A DNA stretch of 51,114 nt, taken from Candidatus Barnesiella excrementavium (GTDB taxonomy: Bacteria > Bacteroidota > Bacteroidia > Bacteroidales > Barnesiellaceae). The notes beneath the pieces are model-generated. The model was not told the DNA's origin. It worked only from the letters and a program-made list of their open reading frames with translations, and did not search any database. Of the stretch, positions 7,804-15,389 are shown in pieces (the stretch's first letter is position 1; each line of letters opens with the position of its first letter). The stretch lies in assembly GCA_019115485.1 (NCBI GenBank), contig DXDM01000039.1, positions 1-51,114 of the forward strand, written 5' to 3'. A program made the position numbers and the translations under genes.

Positions 7804-7974
7804 TTATCTATTGATCTAGTGACGTGGTTGGTTACTTTTCATGAATGTAGTTGACGGTTTAGAATTTTACACTTTTTCAAGCGAATAAATCGAACTCGTC
7901 ACACTTTTTCCAACGAATCAGACTCCTATTATACACTTTTTCATAAAAATTAAGGCTTAAAATCTACACTTTTC

Positions 7975-8538
7975 CATAAAATCAGCAACTTTACTTTATC
8001 CCCGTATTCATATATACGTTCATTAAAGTAAAGTCAATATGAGGGAAGAAAAGAGATGGCTGCGCCATGGCAAAATTGGCTACAGCCTTTTTCTTTTGGC
8101 TGCAAAATTTATATGTGCTCCTGGTGCTATTAAGGCCGAGCAAAATACCTCTTCGACCAGACGCAATATCTCCACAATTGGAACCCGAGAATATCCGTGA
8201 ATCCATCCTCAATTTCACATCCCTTTTTAGCGAAATAAACCCCAACATGCCCTATCTTTGCAGACGGGGTCAGTCGGGGCTCCAAAGGGCTGTTTTTGTC
8301 TTTTCCCCTCTGTTCGGAGGGAGTCGATGAAAAAAAACGTTAAATCTTCGATTTTTCGCAAAAAAACAAGTAAATTTTTGAGTAGTCTACCTTTTAAGAT
8401 GCAAAACATTGATAATCAATGAGAATACGATGATGCATCGGAATAAGATTCCATTACGCACAATACAAGCAGTACGAGAATATTGAATTTGGAAACACAA
8501 AGAGGAGAATAGACGTCTATTGACAAGTAGCACCGCTC
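7975..8538. other. Non-coding boundary region
   Basis: There are short open frames on both strands (for example 8067-8330), but none has a recognisable product or protein-like composition. The stretch holds a plus-strand -7 element TATCTTTG at 8253-8260 with no clear -33 box. A small CCCTC/GAGGG hairpin follows near 8305-8321. The 27-bp motif recurs at 8399-8425. It seems to be the edge of the accessory region. Confidence 0.4.
8399..8425 (+). repeat. 27-bp imperfect direct repeat, copy B
   Basis: It matches 1554-1580 at 24 of 27 positions in the same orientation. Its core CATTGATAATCAATG is a perfect palindrome except at the central base, the kind of site a recombinase or dimeric regulator could bind. 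Confidence 0.5.
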
Positions 8539-9408
8539 TCAATACTTGACCGGCACCCGTTCTACCCTTACCGACTCTTTCAACTGCCGGTATACATAGA
8601 CAAAGGCCGGAACCAGGAAGAGATTGGCAAACAGCCAGGCCGTCGGGTCGCCCAGGCAGACGCCCCAGAATTTCCAGGCGGGCACGAGGAATAGGCTGAC
8701 CAGCACACGGGCTACCATCTCGGAGACGCCCGAGAACATGGACAACCGGGTATAACCTGCCCCTTGAATGCTATACCGCAAAATACTCAGCAGCCCCAGC
8801 AGGATAAAGAACGAAGTATTGACGTGCAGGAACAGGACGGTATCTTTCAGTATCTCCGTCTCATCGGGCGAAATGAACAACAGAGCAAACTTGTCGGCCA
8901 GCCCCCACATAATCAAGGCTATCGCCGCGGAATATACCACCATCATCAGGGTGGCCGACTTGATGCCCTGCCAGATACGTTCCGGCTTACCAGCTCCATA
9001 GTTCTGTCCGGAATAGGTGGCCATGGCCATTCCCAACGCATCTAACGGGCACATCACAAACATCTTGATGCGCATGGCGGCAGTAAAGGCGGCCACACAG
9101 GCCGTACCCAATGCATTGTTTGCGCTCTGTAACATGATACTCCCGATAGCTGTGATGGAGAATTGTAACCCCATAGGCACGCCGATGGACAATAGCTGGC
9201 CGGCCAGCTCTTTCCGGAAACGGCGATCGTCAGGCTCGGTTTTCAGGATATCGAACTTGCGATACATGTAGATGTAGCACAGCAGGGCCGAAACGCCTTG
9301 GGAGAGGACCGTAGCAATGCCTGCTCCGGCAACGCCCCACCCCAGCGTAAGGATAAAGAACAGGTCGAGCACGATGTTCAGCACCGTCGAGAGCAACAGG
9401 GTCTTTCA
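8539..9408 (-). pseudogene. MATE-family efflux transporter, N-terminal part deleted
   Basis: About 285 residues match the C-terminal two-thirds of a MATE (multidrug and toxin extrusion) transporter. Visible features are several membrane segments, GVPMGLQFSITAIG at the start of the second half, TYSGQNYGAGKPERI and a C-terminal VYRQLKESVRVERV tail. MATE proteins are usually about 450 aa with 12 helices, so roughly the first 160 residues are missing. In the MATE frame the codons before LLLSTVLNIVLDL are KTL, then a TGA stop (TTC TGA AAG ACC CTG). Only a TTG could start the frame. A -7 promoter element remains 15 bp upstream, which suggests an internal 5' deletion that kept the promoter. Confidence 0.8.
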
Positions 9409-9583
9409 GAACCAATCGGCCGCAAAGTTAGTGTTATTTTTTGAAGAATAATAATCTTATTATCTCCTATTTCAAAAGAAAAATTGAGAAGCATGATTCA
9501 CAGAGTCGCAAATAAAGCATACCTACACGCAGATTTCTCCGTACAATTCCGACTCGGAGCAATAAAAGTTTAACAGTTCTGCA
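9409..9583. other. Intergenic region, no gene
   Basis: AT-rich stretch between the MATE remnant and the next gene's promoter. A minus-strand open frame (9467-9691) has no recognisable features and overlaps that promoter, so it is not called. Confidence 0.5.
9423..9430 (-). promoter_or_regulatory. -7 element left upstream of the MATE remnant
   Basis: TAACTTTG on the minus strand matches TAnnTTTG. No TTTG is found at the right distance upstream. It is probably the original promoter of the now truncated transporter gene. Confidence 0.4.
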
Positions 9584-9614
9584 TTGAAAAACAGGAATAA
9601 TAATGATAAATTTG
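9584..9614 (+). promoter_or_regulatory. Promoter of the AlkZ-related gene
   Basis: TTG (9584-9586), a 20-bp spacer and TAAATTTG (9607-9614) form a good Bacteroidetes promoter. Transcription would start at about 9620, leaving a leader of about 75 nt. Confidence 0.65.
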
Positions 9615-9619
9615 AGCAC

Positions 9620-9639
9620 AATCCTGTTTTTACAGGATT
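9620..9639 (+). promoter_or_regulatory. Perfect hairpin or operator at the transcription start
   Basis: AATCCTGT and ACAGGATT form a perfect 8-bp inverted repeat with a TTTT loop. It begins at the predicted transcription start and has no T-run after it. It could be a repressor operator, or a 5' RNA hairpin that protects or regulates the message. Confidence 0.5.
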
Positions 9640-9694
9640 CCAGGTATCTACTGAAAAAATATTGAAATACCAGCCTCGATAAAGGAACCATGTT

Positions 9695-10363
9695 ATGAAA
9701 AGAGAACCGTTACACTCCTGCTCGCAATTAATCGACTACATCAACCAAATAGGTTTCCTACCCCTGTTACCCTTGGGTATCGACGGTTGGTCGGCCGATG
9801 AGGTGGTCGACGCCGACTGCCGCTACCACCCGTTGCCCGACGGTGGTTGGGAGTGGCCGCTGTGGGCCTGGAAGGGGGAAATCTTGCAGGAGAGCGGGTG
9901 CGCCTACGGCAAATTCTTCAACGGCAAGGCAGCATTCATCGCCCGCGAGTGGTGGCCCGACTTCTGCAATTATCGGCGGAGCCGCTATCCTCACCCCTCC
10001 GAAGGAAGTATCGAAGAGGCCATACTGACAACACTGAGGAGCCGGGGCAGCCTCATCACCCGCGAACTGCGGGCGGCTTGCGGATTTACCGGGCCCAAGA
10101 TGCGCAGCCGGTTCGATGCCTACCTTACCCGCCTCGAAATGGGTGGCTATCTGGTAACCGAAGATTTTGTCTATCCGCACGACCGTCACGGCCGGGAGTA
10201 TGGCTGGGGGTGGTCTCTGCTCACTACTCCCGAGACTCTTTTGGGACGAGAGGCCTGCCAACCGCATCGCACCCCCGAAGAGTCGTACGCCCGGCTGCTA
10301 CACCATCTCGCCAAGATTCTGCCCGACAAACCGGCTCGCCTGTACGAATCGCTGCTCCGGTAG
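9695..10363 (+). CDS. AlkZ-related winged-helix protein
   Basis: A 222-aa soluble protein rich in Trp, with DGGWEWPLWAWKGEIL, a Y-G-K-F-F-N-G-K run and then REWWPDFCNYRRSRYP. These resemble a family of short proteins related to the AlkZ/YcaQ-type DNA glycosylases (winged-helix HTH_42 superfamily). A helix-turn-helix-like section, RSRGSLITRELRAACGF, lies near residues 112-128. It lacks the rest of the full glycosylase, so base-excision activity should not be assumed; binding of damaged DNA is the most likely role. It has its own promoter and a start-site hairpin and is convergent with the next gene. The family is recognised from memory of the pattern. Confidence 0.55.
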   Translation: MKREPLHSCSQLIDYINQIGFLPLLPLGIDGWSADEVVDADCRYHPLPDGGWEWPLWAWKGEILQESGCAYGKFFNGKAAFIAREWWPDFCNYRRSRYPHPSEGSIEEAILTTLRSRGSLITRELRAACGFTGPKMRSRFDAYLTRLEMGGYLVTEDFVYPHDRHGREYGWGWSLLTTPETLLGREACQPHRTPEESYARLLHHLAKILPDKPARLYESLLR

Positions 10364-10443
10364 AGGTACCCAATAGCCTGGGGAAAAACACTTATCCCGT
10401 GAAATACACTTCATACTGAAAATCCGATTAATCCATAGGCCTC

Positions 10444-11781
10444 TCATTTCACCTCGCGAGCGGCTCGTAAAATCATATCGACGGCTCCATCGATACCCGT
10501 ACGCTCGGTGTTGATGACCAAGTCGTAACCGGTGATGTCGGTCCACGACTTACCGGTATAGTGCCGACAGTGGTTGGCCCTACCGGTATTCACGCGGTCG
10601 ACCTTGCGGGCGGCCTCATCGGCGGAGAGATGGAGTTTGTCGGCAATCTGACGAACGGCATAGTCACGCCCCGAGGTGACGAAGACCCGCAACACATGGG
10701 GGTCGTCGCGGAGTATCCAGTTGGCCAGACGCCCGATGATGACGCAGGGGCCTTTGTGAGCCAACTCGCGAATGGTGCGGCTCTGACTCACGTAGATGGC
10801 ATCTTCTTTCGAGGGATTCATCGAGGCGGGGATTCCGCTATCGGTAAATATCATCTCCCACAAACGGCCAGAGGAGAGGTTCTGCTCGTTCTCGGCTACA
10901 AATTCGGTGGAATAGCCCATCTCGCGGGCTGTCTGGTCAATAATCTGCCGGTTGTAACAGGGACAGCCCAAGTGCCGGGCCACAGCCTCGCCCACGGCGT
11001 TGCCGCCACTGCCATAGGTGCGGGCAATGGTCACGATGCGGTTGCCGCTCCACTGGTCAGCCACTGCGGCAGCGGCAGCCTGACGTTCGGCCCGGGGAAT
11101 GAATATCTGGTCGAGCCACCCGATGTGGGGGGAAAATACGCGTACCATGAAGCCGACGTAGAACATCGACACAAGGGTGCCTACACCCACCATCTCCCAG
11201 CTCCAACGGCCGAAATAGATGAACATGAATATCGTACCTATAAAGACCAGCGAGGTATCGGAACAGATTTTCACCTTACCGAAATCCTTTTTCAAGAATT
11301 TCGATATGGCCAGCGGCAGCCCTTCACCGGCCAACATGAGCGAGTCGCAACGCACCTCACAAGCGATACCGAAGGCCAGTACGGCTCCACCGATGAGCAG
11401 TTCGATGAATCGCAGGGGATAACCGATAAGTGGATTGAGGTCGAAGGGAATTTGCAGAAACCCGGTCATCCACATGGTCAGGTCGGTATAGAACCCGAAA
11501 AGGAAGGAGACCAGAATCTGGGTGTATTGCCTGGCTTCGAAATTCTTGCGCAGGAGCAACAGCTGTATGGTGATGAAAAAGACGTGCATACAGATGGTAA
11601 GTTGCCCCATGGTAAGGTTCATACCCGGGATAAGCGACAGGATATAGGGAGGTGCCGAAATGGGCGACGAACCCAGATTGGCTCGTATTGACAAGGAGGT
11701 ACCGAATGCAATGATAAAAAGAATAACCACAAAACTGGCATAGCGCCGCAGCCACTCTGCCCTGCTCCTCTTCCCGTTCAT
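10444..11781 (-). CDS. Membrane protein (YczE/YitT-like) fused to a cytidylate kinase-like domain
   Basis: A 445-aa two-part protein. Residues 1 to about 215 form five or six membrane segments with LGSSPISAPPYILSL, typical of the YczE/YyaS/YitT family of uncharacterised membrane proteins. Residues about 245-445 are a cytosolic cytidylate kinase-like domain: the P-loop region is VTIARTYGSGGNAVGEAVAR, followed by CPCYNRQIIDQTA, GRLANWIL and a C-terminal ADEAARKVDRVN helix. Similar cytidylate kinase-like proteins are common in Bacteroidales, but their substrate is unknown. The linkage suggests that phosphorylation of a nucleotide-like molecule is coupled to the membrane part. It is convergent with the AlkZ-related gene, with 80 bp between. 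Confidence 0.85.
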   Translation of the reverse strand: MNGKRSRAEWLRRYASFVVILFIIAFGTSLSIRANLGSSPISAPPYILSLIPGMNLTMGQLTICMHVFFITIQLLLLRKNFEARQYTQILVSFLFGFYTDLTMWMTGFLQIPFDLNPLIGYPLRFIELLIGGAVLAFGIACEVRCDSLMLAGEGLPLAISKFLKKDFGKVKICSDTSLVFIGTIFMFIYFGRWSWEMVGVGTLVSMFYVGFMVRVFSPHIGWLDQIFIPRAERQAAAAAVADQWSGNRIVTIARTYGSGGNAVGEAVARHLGCPCYNRQIIDQTAREMGYSTEFVAENEQNLSSGRLWEMIFTDSGIPASMNPSKEDAIYVSQSRTIRELAHKGPCVIIGRLANWILRDDPHVLRVFVTSGRDYAVRQIADKLHLSADEAARKVDRVNTGRANHCRHYTGKSWTDITGYDLVINTERTGIDGAVDMILRAAREVK

Positions 11782-11937
11782 GATTTACAAATATTTCAAG
11801 TCGTCCACGAATTTACACAAAATTTTACCTGAGCAGCTGTCCGACTCCCAGGCTTTAAACTAATTTAAACTTAGAGGAATAACGGGAATCCCGACGCTCG
11901 CCCTTACGGAAGAAGCCCGAGTAGGCCAAAAAACAAA

Positions 11938-11966
11938 AGAGGGCGAAACTTTAAGTTTCGCCCTCT
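11938..11966 (-). terminator. Terminator of the secreted-protein operon
   Basis: AGAGGGCGAAACTT pairs with AAGTTTCGCCCTCT around a single T, making a 14-bp stem. On the minus strand it is followed by TTTGTTTTTT. It lies about 40 bp after the stop codon at 12007. The other side ends in TTTCT, so it may also work weakly on the plus strand. Confidence 0.9.
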
Positions 11967-12006
11967 TTCTCTATCGGCAACCGTGGTGTCACGGTACACT
12001 GATGAC

Positions 12007-13146
12007 TCAATGTTTCAAGTATACGATTTTCTCTACCTGAGTCGACTTGTCGGTATAGACGGTCACCTTGATTACCAGGCTACCTTCTTGCGGCTCGGCA
12101 AGTTTGCGACCGTCGATGGCATAGTAGTCGATGTGCGAAACCTCTTTTTCGACATTAGTCATGGAGGGAGCCTCGATAGCCGAGATGTCGGTCTTGGAGA
12201 CGTCGTAAGTCACGTTTACCGTTTTGACAAACTCGTAGAACTGATTCTCATCGACCATGATGCCGCTCTCGCTATATTTGGCTACCCAAATAGCCATGGG
12301 GTCGATGGCGATTTCGCCTTTTTCGAGGTCGATCGAGGCACGCACCTTGCGATAGTTATTGGTTCCGGAATAGGCTACTTTGGTGGGCATATTGGTATCT
12401 TCGTCATACTCGCAGCCAGTGAGGATACGGTAATTCCCATCATTGGCCTGTCCGGTAAGCGTAGGCCCGAACCACACTTCGCCCTTTGCACGATCAATTG
12501 TTCCGGTCATGTGTACACCGTAGCCGTATTGGTCGGCCTGCAAAATGTTGTAAATATCGATGTTTTTGCCCGAGATGGTGACGTAGGAAGGACGTGATTC
12601 GATATACTCGTCCTGTTCATCGGCTGTTCCTGCATATGAGGTATTGTTGGTAGTCCCATTGCAACGAGCAATGCGCGAGCCGCTGGAGAAAACGGACATT
12701 TGCATTTCTTCTCCTTGTATGGCCACGAGCATCAAATCGGAATTACACTCCCAAACGTTGTTGCCGATATATTTGTATTCGATGGGGCGCATGATTACCT
12801 CTTCGTCCTCGGTATTCCAGGGATAGAGATAAATCAAATAGGATCCAAAGTAATCGAACACAGGGGTCCCGGCGGGGATACTTATCTTGCCGGTCGTCTC
12901 GCTATACTCGGCTTTGAAATCGAGGCAGTTTCTCATATAAAATCCGCTGAGTGTAATCGAGTCGTTGTCAGCCGGCTCGATGGTGAATGGCTTCATCGAC
13001 GCGAGGCTTTTCACGCCATTATAGGATTGTGAATTTAAAACGATGAAATCGCCTGTCATTTCACTCATCGAGGGGATAGTTGTCTCTTGTGCGCAAACCG
13101 AAGCTGCGGCAGCCACTGCTGTGGCCAGGATTAAATGCTTTATCAT
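12007..13146 (-). CDS. Secreted protein with C-terminal T9SS-type sorting domain
   Basis: A 379-aa protein with a Sec signal peptide (MIKHLILATAVAAAASVCAQ). The body is beta-rich and has no recognised domain. The last 70 or so residues (HIDYYAIDGRKLAEPQEGSL, then KIVYLKH) have the Y-x-x-x-G-x-x-x ... K-x-x-x-K pattern of T9SS type A sorting domains, so it should cross the outer membrane. It is the last gene of a four-gene operon, 20 bp after the subtilase gene, and ends at a strong terminator. It could be a binding partner or substrate of that protease, but no function can be read from the sequence. Confidence 0.75.
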   Translation of the reverse strand: MIKHLILATAVAAAASVCAQETTIPSMSEMTGDFIVLNSQSYNGVKSLASMKPFTIEPADNDSITLSGFYMRNCLDFKAEYSETTGKISIPAGTPVFDYFGSYLIYLYPWNTEDEEVIMRPIEYKYIGNNVWECNSDLMLVAIQGEEMQMSVFSSGSRIARCNGTTNNTSYAGTADEQDEYIESRPSYVTISGKNIDIYNILQADQYGYGVHMTGTIDRAKGEVWFGPTLTGQANDGNYRILTGCEYDEDTNMPTKVAYSGTNNYRKVRASIDLEKGEIAIDPMAIWVAKYSESGIMVDENQFYEFVKTVNVTYDVSKTDISAIEAPSMTNVEKEVSHIDYYAIDGRKLAEPQEGSLVIKVTVYTDKSTQVEKIVYLKH

Positions 13147-13166
13147 TGTTTCTTTATCAATTGTTT

Positions 13167-15365
13167 TTACTTAACTATTATCTTTTTTACCCATGATTGG
13201 GTTCGGTCGCCCGACAGGCTCAACAGATAAACGCCTGGATTGACTCCGTCGAGAGTCAGTTCCACTTCTTCGCCGGCACAGGCACTGTCGAGGTCGCGAG
13301 CGGCAACACAGGCTCCTTGCAGGTTGTAGAGTTGTATGCGCACATGACTGTCGGCATAGCCAAACAGCACCGTCACGCGGTTGTCTCCGCCAATGGCCAC
13401 ATGCGAGAGGTTATCGACTCGATTGCTCTCAACACCACTCCCGGAACGGATACATTCCTTGATGCCCTCATAGGCATCGATTTTGCCATAACCCCATTGG
13501 TTGGAGGGGGTTACATCGCCGGTAAACGAATCGTGACGGGCTGTCTTTTGCAGAATTTCACGAACCTGCTCGGGAGTCATCGAGGGGAAGGCTTGCAACC
13601 AGGTGGCCATCACACCGGCAATAAAGGGCGAAGCCATCGAGGTACCCTCCATATAACCGAAGTCATACTCCCGGCCATTCCAGGTGAATTTGTGACTCTT
13701 GATTTTATTGCCCGAATAGTAGCTCGACAACGAGGAGACGATATAGGTACCGGGAGCAGTAATATCGGGTTTCACCCGACCGTCAGGAGTTGGTCCCTGA
13801 CTCGAAAACGAGGCAAGGGCATTTTGGGTCTCATCTGTGTAATGGTTCTGCCCATACAGTACATAATAGTCACGGGTAACATAGGCTCCTACCGAGATAA
13901 TACGCTTGCCGGTACCGCCCAACTCGTCCATGGACGACTGGTCGTCGCCGTCGACATATCCGGACCGGCCGAAGCTGCTGAGCGAAACGTAGTGTTCATC
14001 GGTCCACAGATGTATCGTTCCCGGGTTCGAAGAGATAAGATAGAATCCTCGATCATAACCCGGTGCATAGGAATAATTGGGTGAGAGAATCAGGTGTGTC
14101 TTTCCGTTTCCGGGATTGATTTCACCCTCAACCGAAAGTGCCCCCCACGCACCATCAACATTAACATCGAAATTGTACGTTTTATTCTCACACTGAGCGT
14201 CATTGAACCGAGCCGGATCGTAACTTCGCACCTTGTTTTCACTCACGTTGTATACAATGGGTACAAAGGTGATATCCATACCGGGATCACACCACACCTC
14301 GACAGTGCCATAAGGCGCACCCGTATAGTTAAAGTTGAAAAAGGTGGCCAACGTATCGGGCTTGTTTCCCTCAAAGGTCTTGCTGGCATGATACTTTGTG
14401 CCACCGCTGTTCCCGCAAGAGCCCACCAGCAGACGGCCGGGTCCTTGCAGCTCGTCGGCCAGCCGGTCGAAGGTCGATGTGCCGTCGTGCGGTCCCCAAT
14501 AAGACCCCAGACTCATATTGATTACACAAGGTTTGCCTACCGACTCGGCATAGTCGAAGATGTATTTTATTCCATCGATGACAGCCGTATTGTCGCCCAC
14601 AAGCATATCCTCGCCGTTATACGACACCACCACGATGTCGGCATCGGTGGCTACACCGTATACGCCTTTGTCGTTGGTATTGTCGGCACCGGCCGCGATA
14701 CCCAGCACATGGGTACCATGGGTGTTCAGCTCGGTATCACAACCCTTGGCAAGAATAGCTTCGGCCGTAGTGTACTCACAACCATAATTGAAATCTTCGG
14801 GAGGAGTACCCGAGGCATTCTGATCCCACACCCGCTTGATGCGCAATTCGCTTTTGTCGCGGGTATAGAAATTGGGGTGAGTATAGTCGATGCCGTTGTC
14901 GATTATGCCCACGACTACCCCTTTACCGCGATACTCCTCGGGAATCGATACCCCGGTTTGCACCTCATTAACGAAGGCTTCTTTTCGGGCCTCATTCAGG
15001 CGGGGCTCCACGGGTGTTCCCATCTCGATGTACTTCACACCGTCGAGTGCGGCCACCTCATTGAGAAGGTCGAGCGGAATATCGGCCGTCAATATCTGAC
15101 CGATTACCGAGCGCACCTCTACCCCATACGAAGTGAGGAACTCGGGACTGTATCCCTCCTGCAAATGGACGAAAGCCGGTATGACAATCTGCCCCCGGGC
15201 ATTGTTTTTTTTCACAAGAACCCGACGTACCGGATTTGCCGCATCGGCCTCTTGCTCTTGCTTGATTTGCGCCACATAATGTCGCGTGTATGGGGACAAT
15301 TTGGATTGCCCCCATACCGATACCGACATTATAGCAAACGCTGCTGCTATAAACAGTTTTTTCAT
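13167..15365 (-). CDS. S8 (subtilisin-family) secreted serine protease with T9SS domain
   Basis: A 732-aa protein with a signal peptide (MKKLFIAAAFAIMSVSVWGQ) and a propeptide-like region to about residue 140. The catalytic triad is Asp156 (VVGIIDNGIDYTHPN), His216 (NTHGTHVLGIAAG) and Ser576 (YMEGTSMASPFIAGV), with GSCGNSGG supplying the oxyanion Asn. A long insert (about 325-490) lies between the His and Ser blocks, as in other Bacteroidales subtilases. The C-terminal domain (IQLYNLQGACVAARDL, then PGVYLLSLSG and KKIIVK) is a T9SS type A sorting domain. It likely degrades extracellular or surface proteins. It lies 24 bp after the preceding gene. Confidence 0.92.
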   Translation of the reverse strand: MKKLFIAAAFAIMSVSVWGQSKLSPYTRHYVAQIKQEQEADAANPVRRVLVKKNNARGQIVIPAFVHLQEGYSPEFLTSYGVEVRSVIGQILTADIPLDLLNEVAALDGVKYIEMGTPVEPRLNEARKEAFVNEVQTGVSIPEEYRGKGVVVGIIDNGIDYTHPNFYTRDKSELRIKRVWDQNASGTPPEDFNYGCEYTTAEAILAKGCDTELNTHGTHVLGIAAGADNTNDKGVYGVATDADIVVVSYNGEDMLVGDNTAVIDGIKYIFDYAESVGKPCVINMSLGSYWGPHDGTSTFDRLADELQGPGRLLVGSCGNSGGTKYHASKTFEGNKPDTLATFFNFNYTGAPYGTVEVWCDPGMDITFVPIVYNVSENKVRSYDPARFNDAQCENKTYNFDVNVDGAWGALSVEGEINPGNGKTHLILSPNYSYAPGYDRGFYLISSNPGTIHLWTDEHYVSLSSFGRSGYVDGDDQSSMDELGGTGKRIISVGAYVTRDYYVLYGQNHYTDETQNALASFSSQGPTPDGRVKPDITAPGTYIVSSLSSYYSGNKIKSHKFTWNGREYDFGYMEGTSMASPFIAGVMATWLQAFPSMTPEQVREILQKTARHDSFTGDVTPSNQWGYGKIDAYEGIKECIRSGSGVESNRVDNLSHVAIGGDNRVTVLFGYADSHVRIQLYNLQGACVAARDLDSACAGEEVELTLDGVNPGVYLLSLSGDRTQSWVKKIIVK

Positions 15366-15389
15366 TCTTATCCTTTAATTGGTTACTCT

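Larger units (their letters stand above)
7596..7974 (-). repeat. 33-bp-periodic array of a 10-11-bp motif upstream of the ATPase start
   Basis: On the minus strand the motif is GAAAAGTGTA or GAAAAAGTGTA. Plus-strand copies start at 7596, 7629, 7662, 7868, 7899, 7932 and 7965. Spacings are 33 and 33 in the first cluster and 31, 33 and 33 in the second. The sequence between copies is AT-rich and not conserved, although several copies continue into CATAAAA. Decayed copies are visible near 7685 and 7832. The regular three-helical-turn spacing would place the motifs on one face of the DNA, as expected for cooperative binding of a regulator. It is not a CRISPR, because the repeated part is too short. 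Confidence 0.75.

Noticed and set aside
7596..7974. CRISPR array
   Set aside because: The period is close to 33 bp, but only 10-11 bp are conserved, the in-between sequence is simple AT-rich DNA, and no cas gene is nearby.
7991..8330. Two overlapping short ORFs on opposite strands
   Set aside because: Neither has protein-like composition, a start signal or a known domain.
9467..9691. A 74-aa minus-strand ORF
   Set aside because: It overlaps the promoter and hairpin of the AlkZ-related gene and has no recognisable features.
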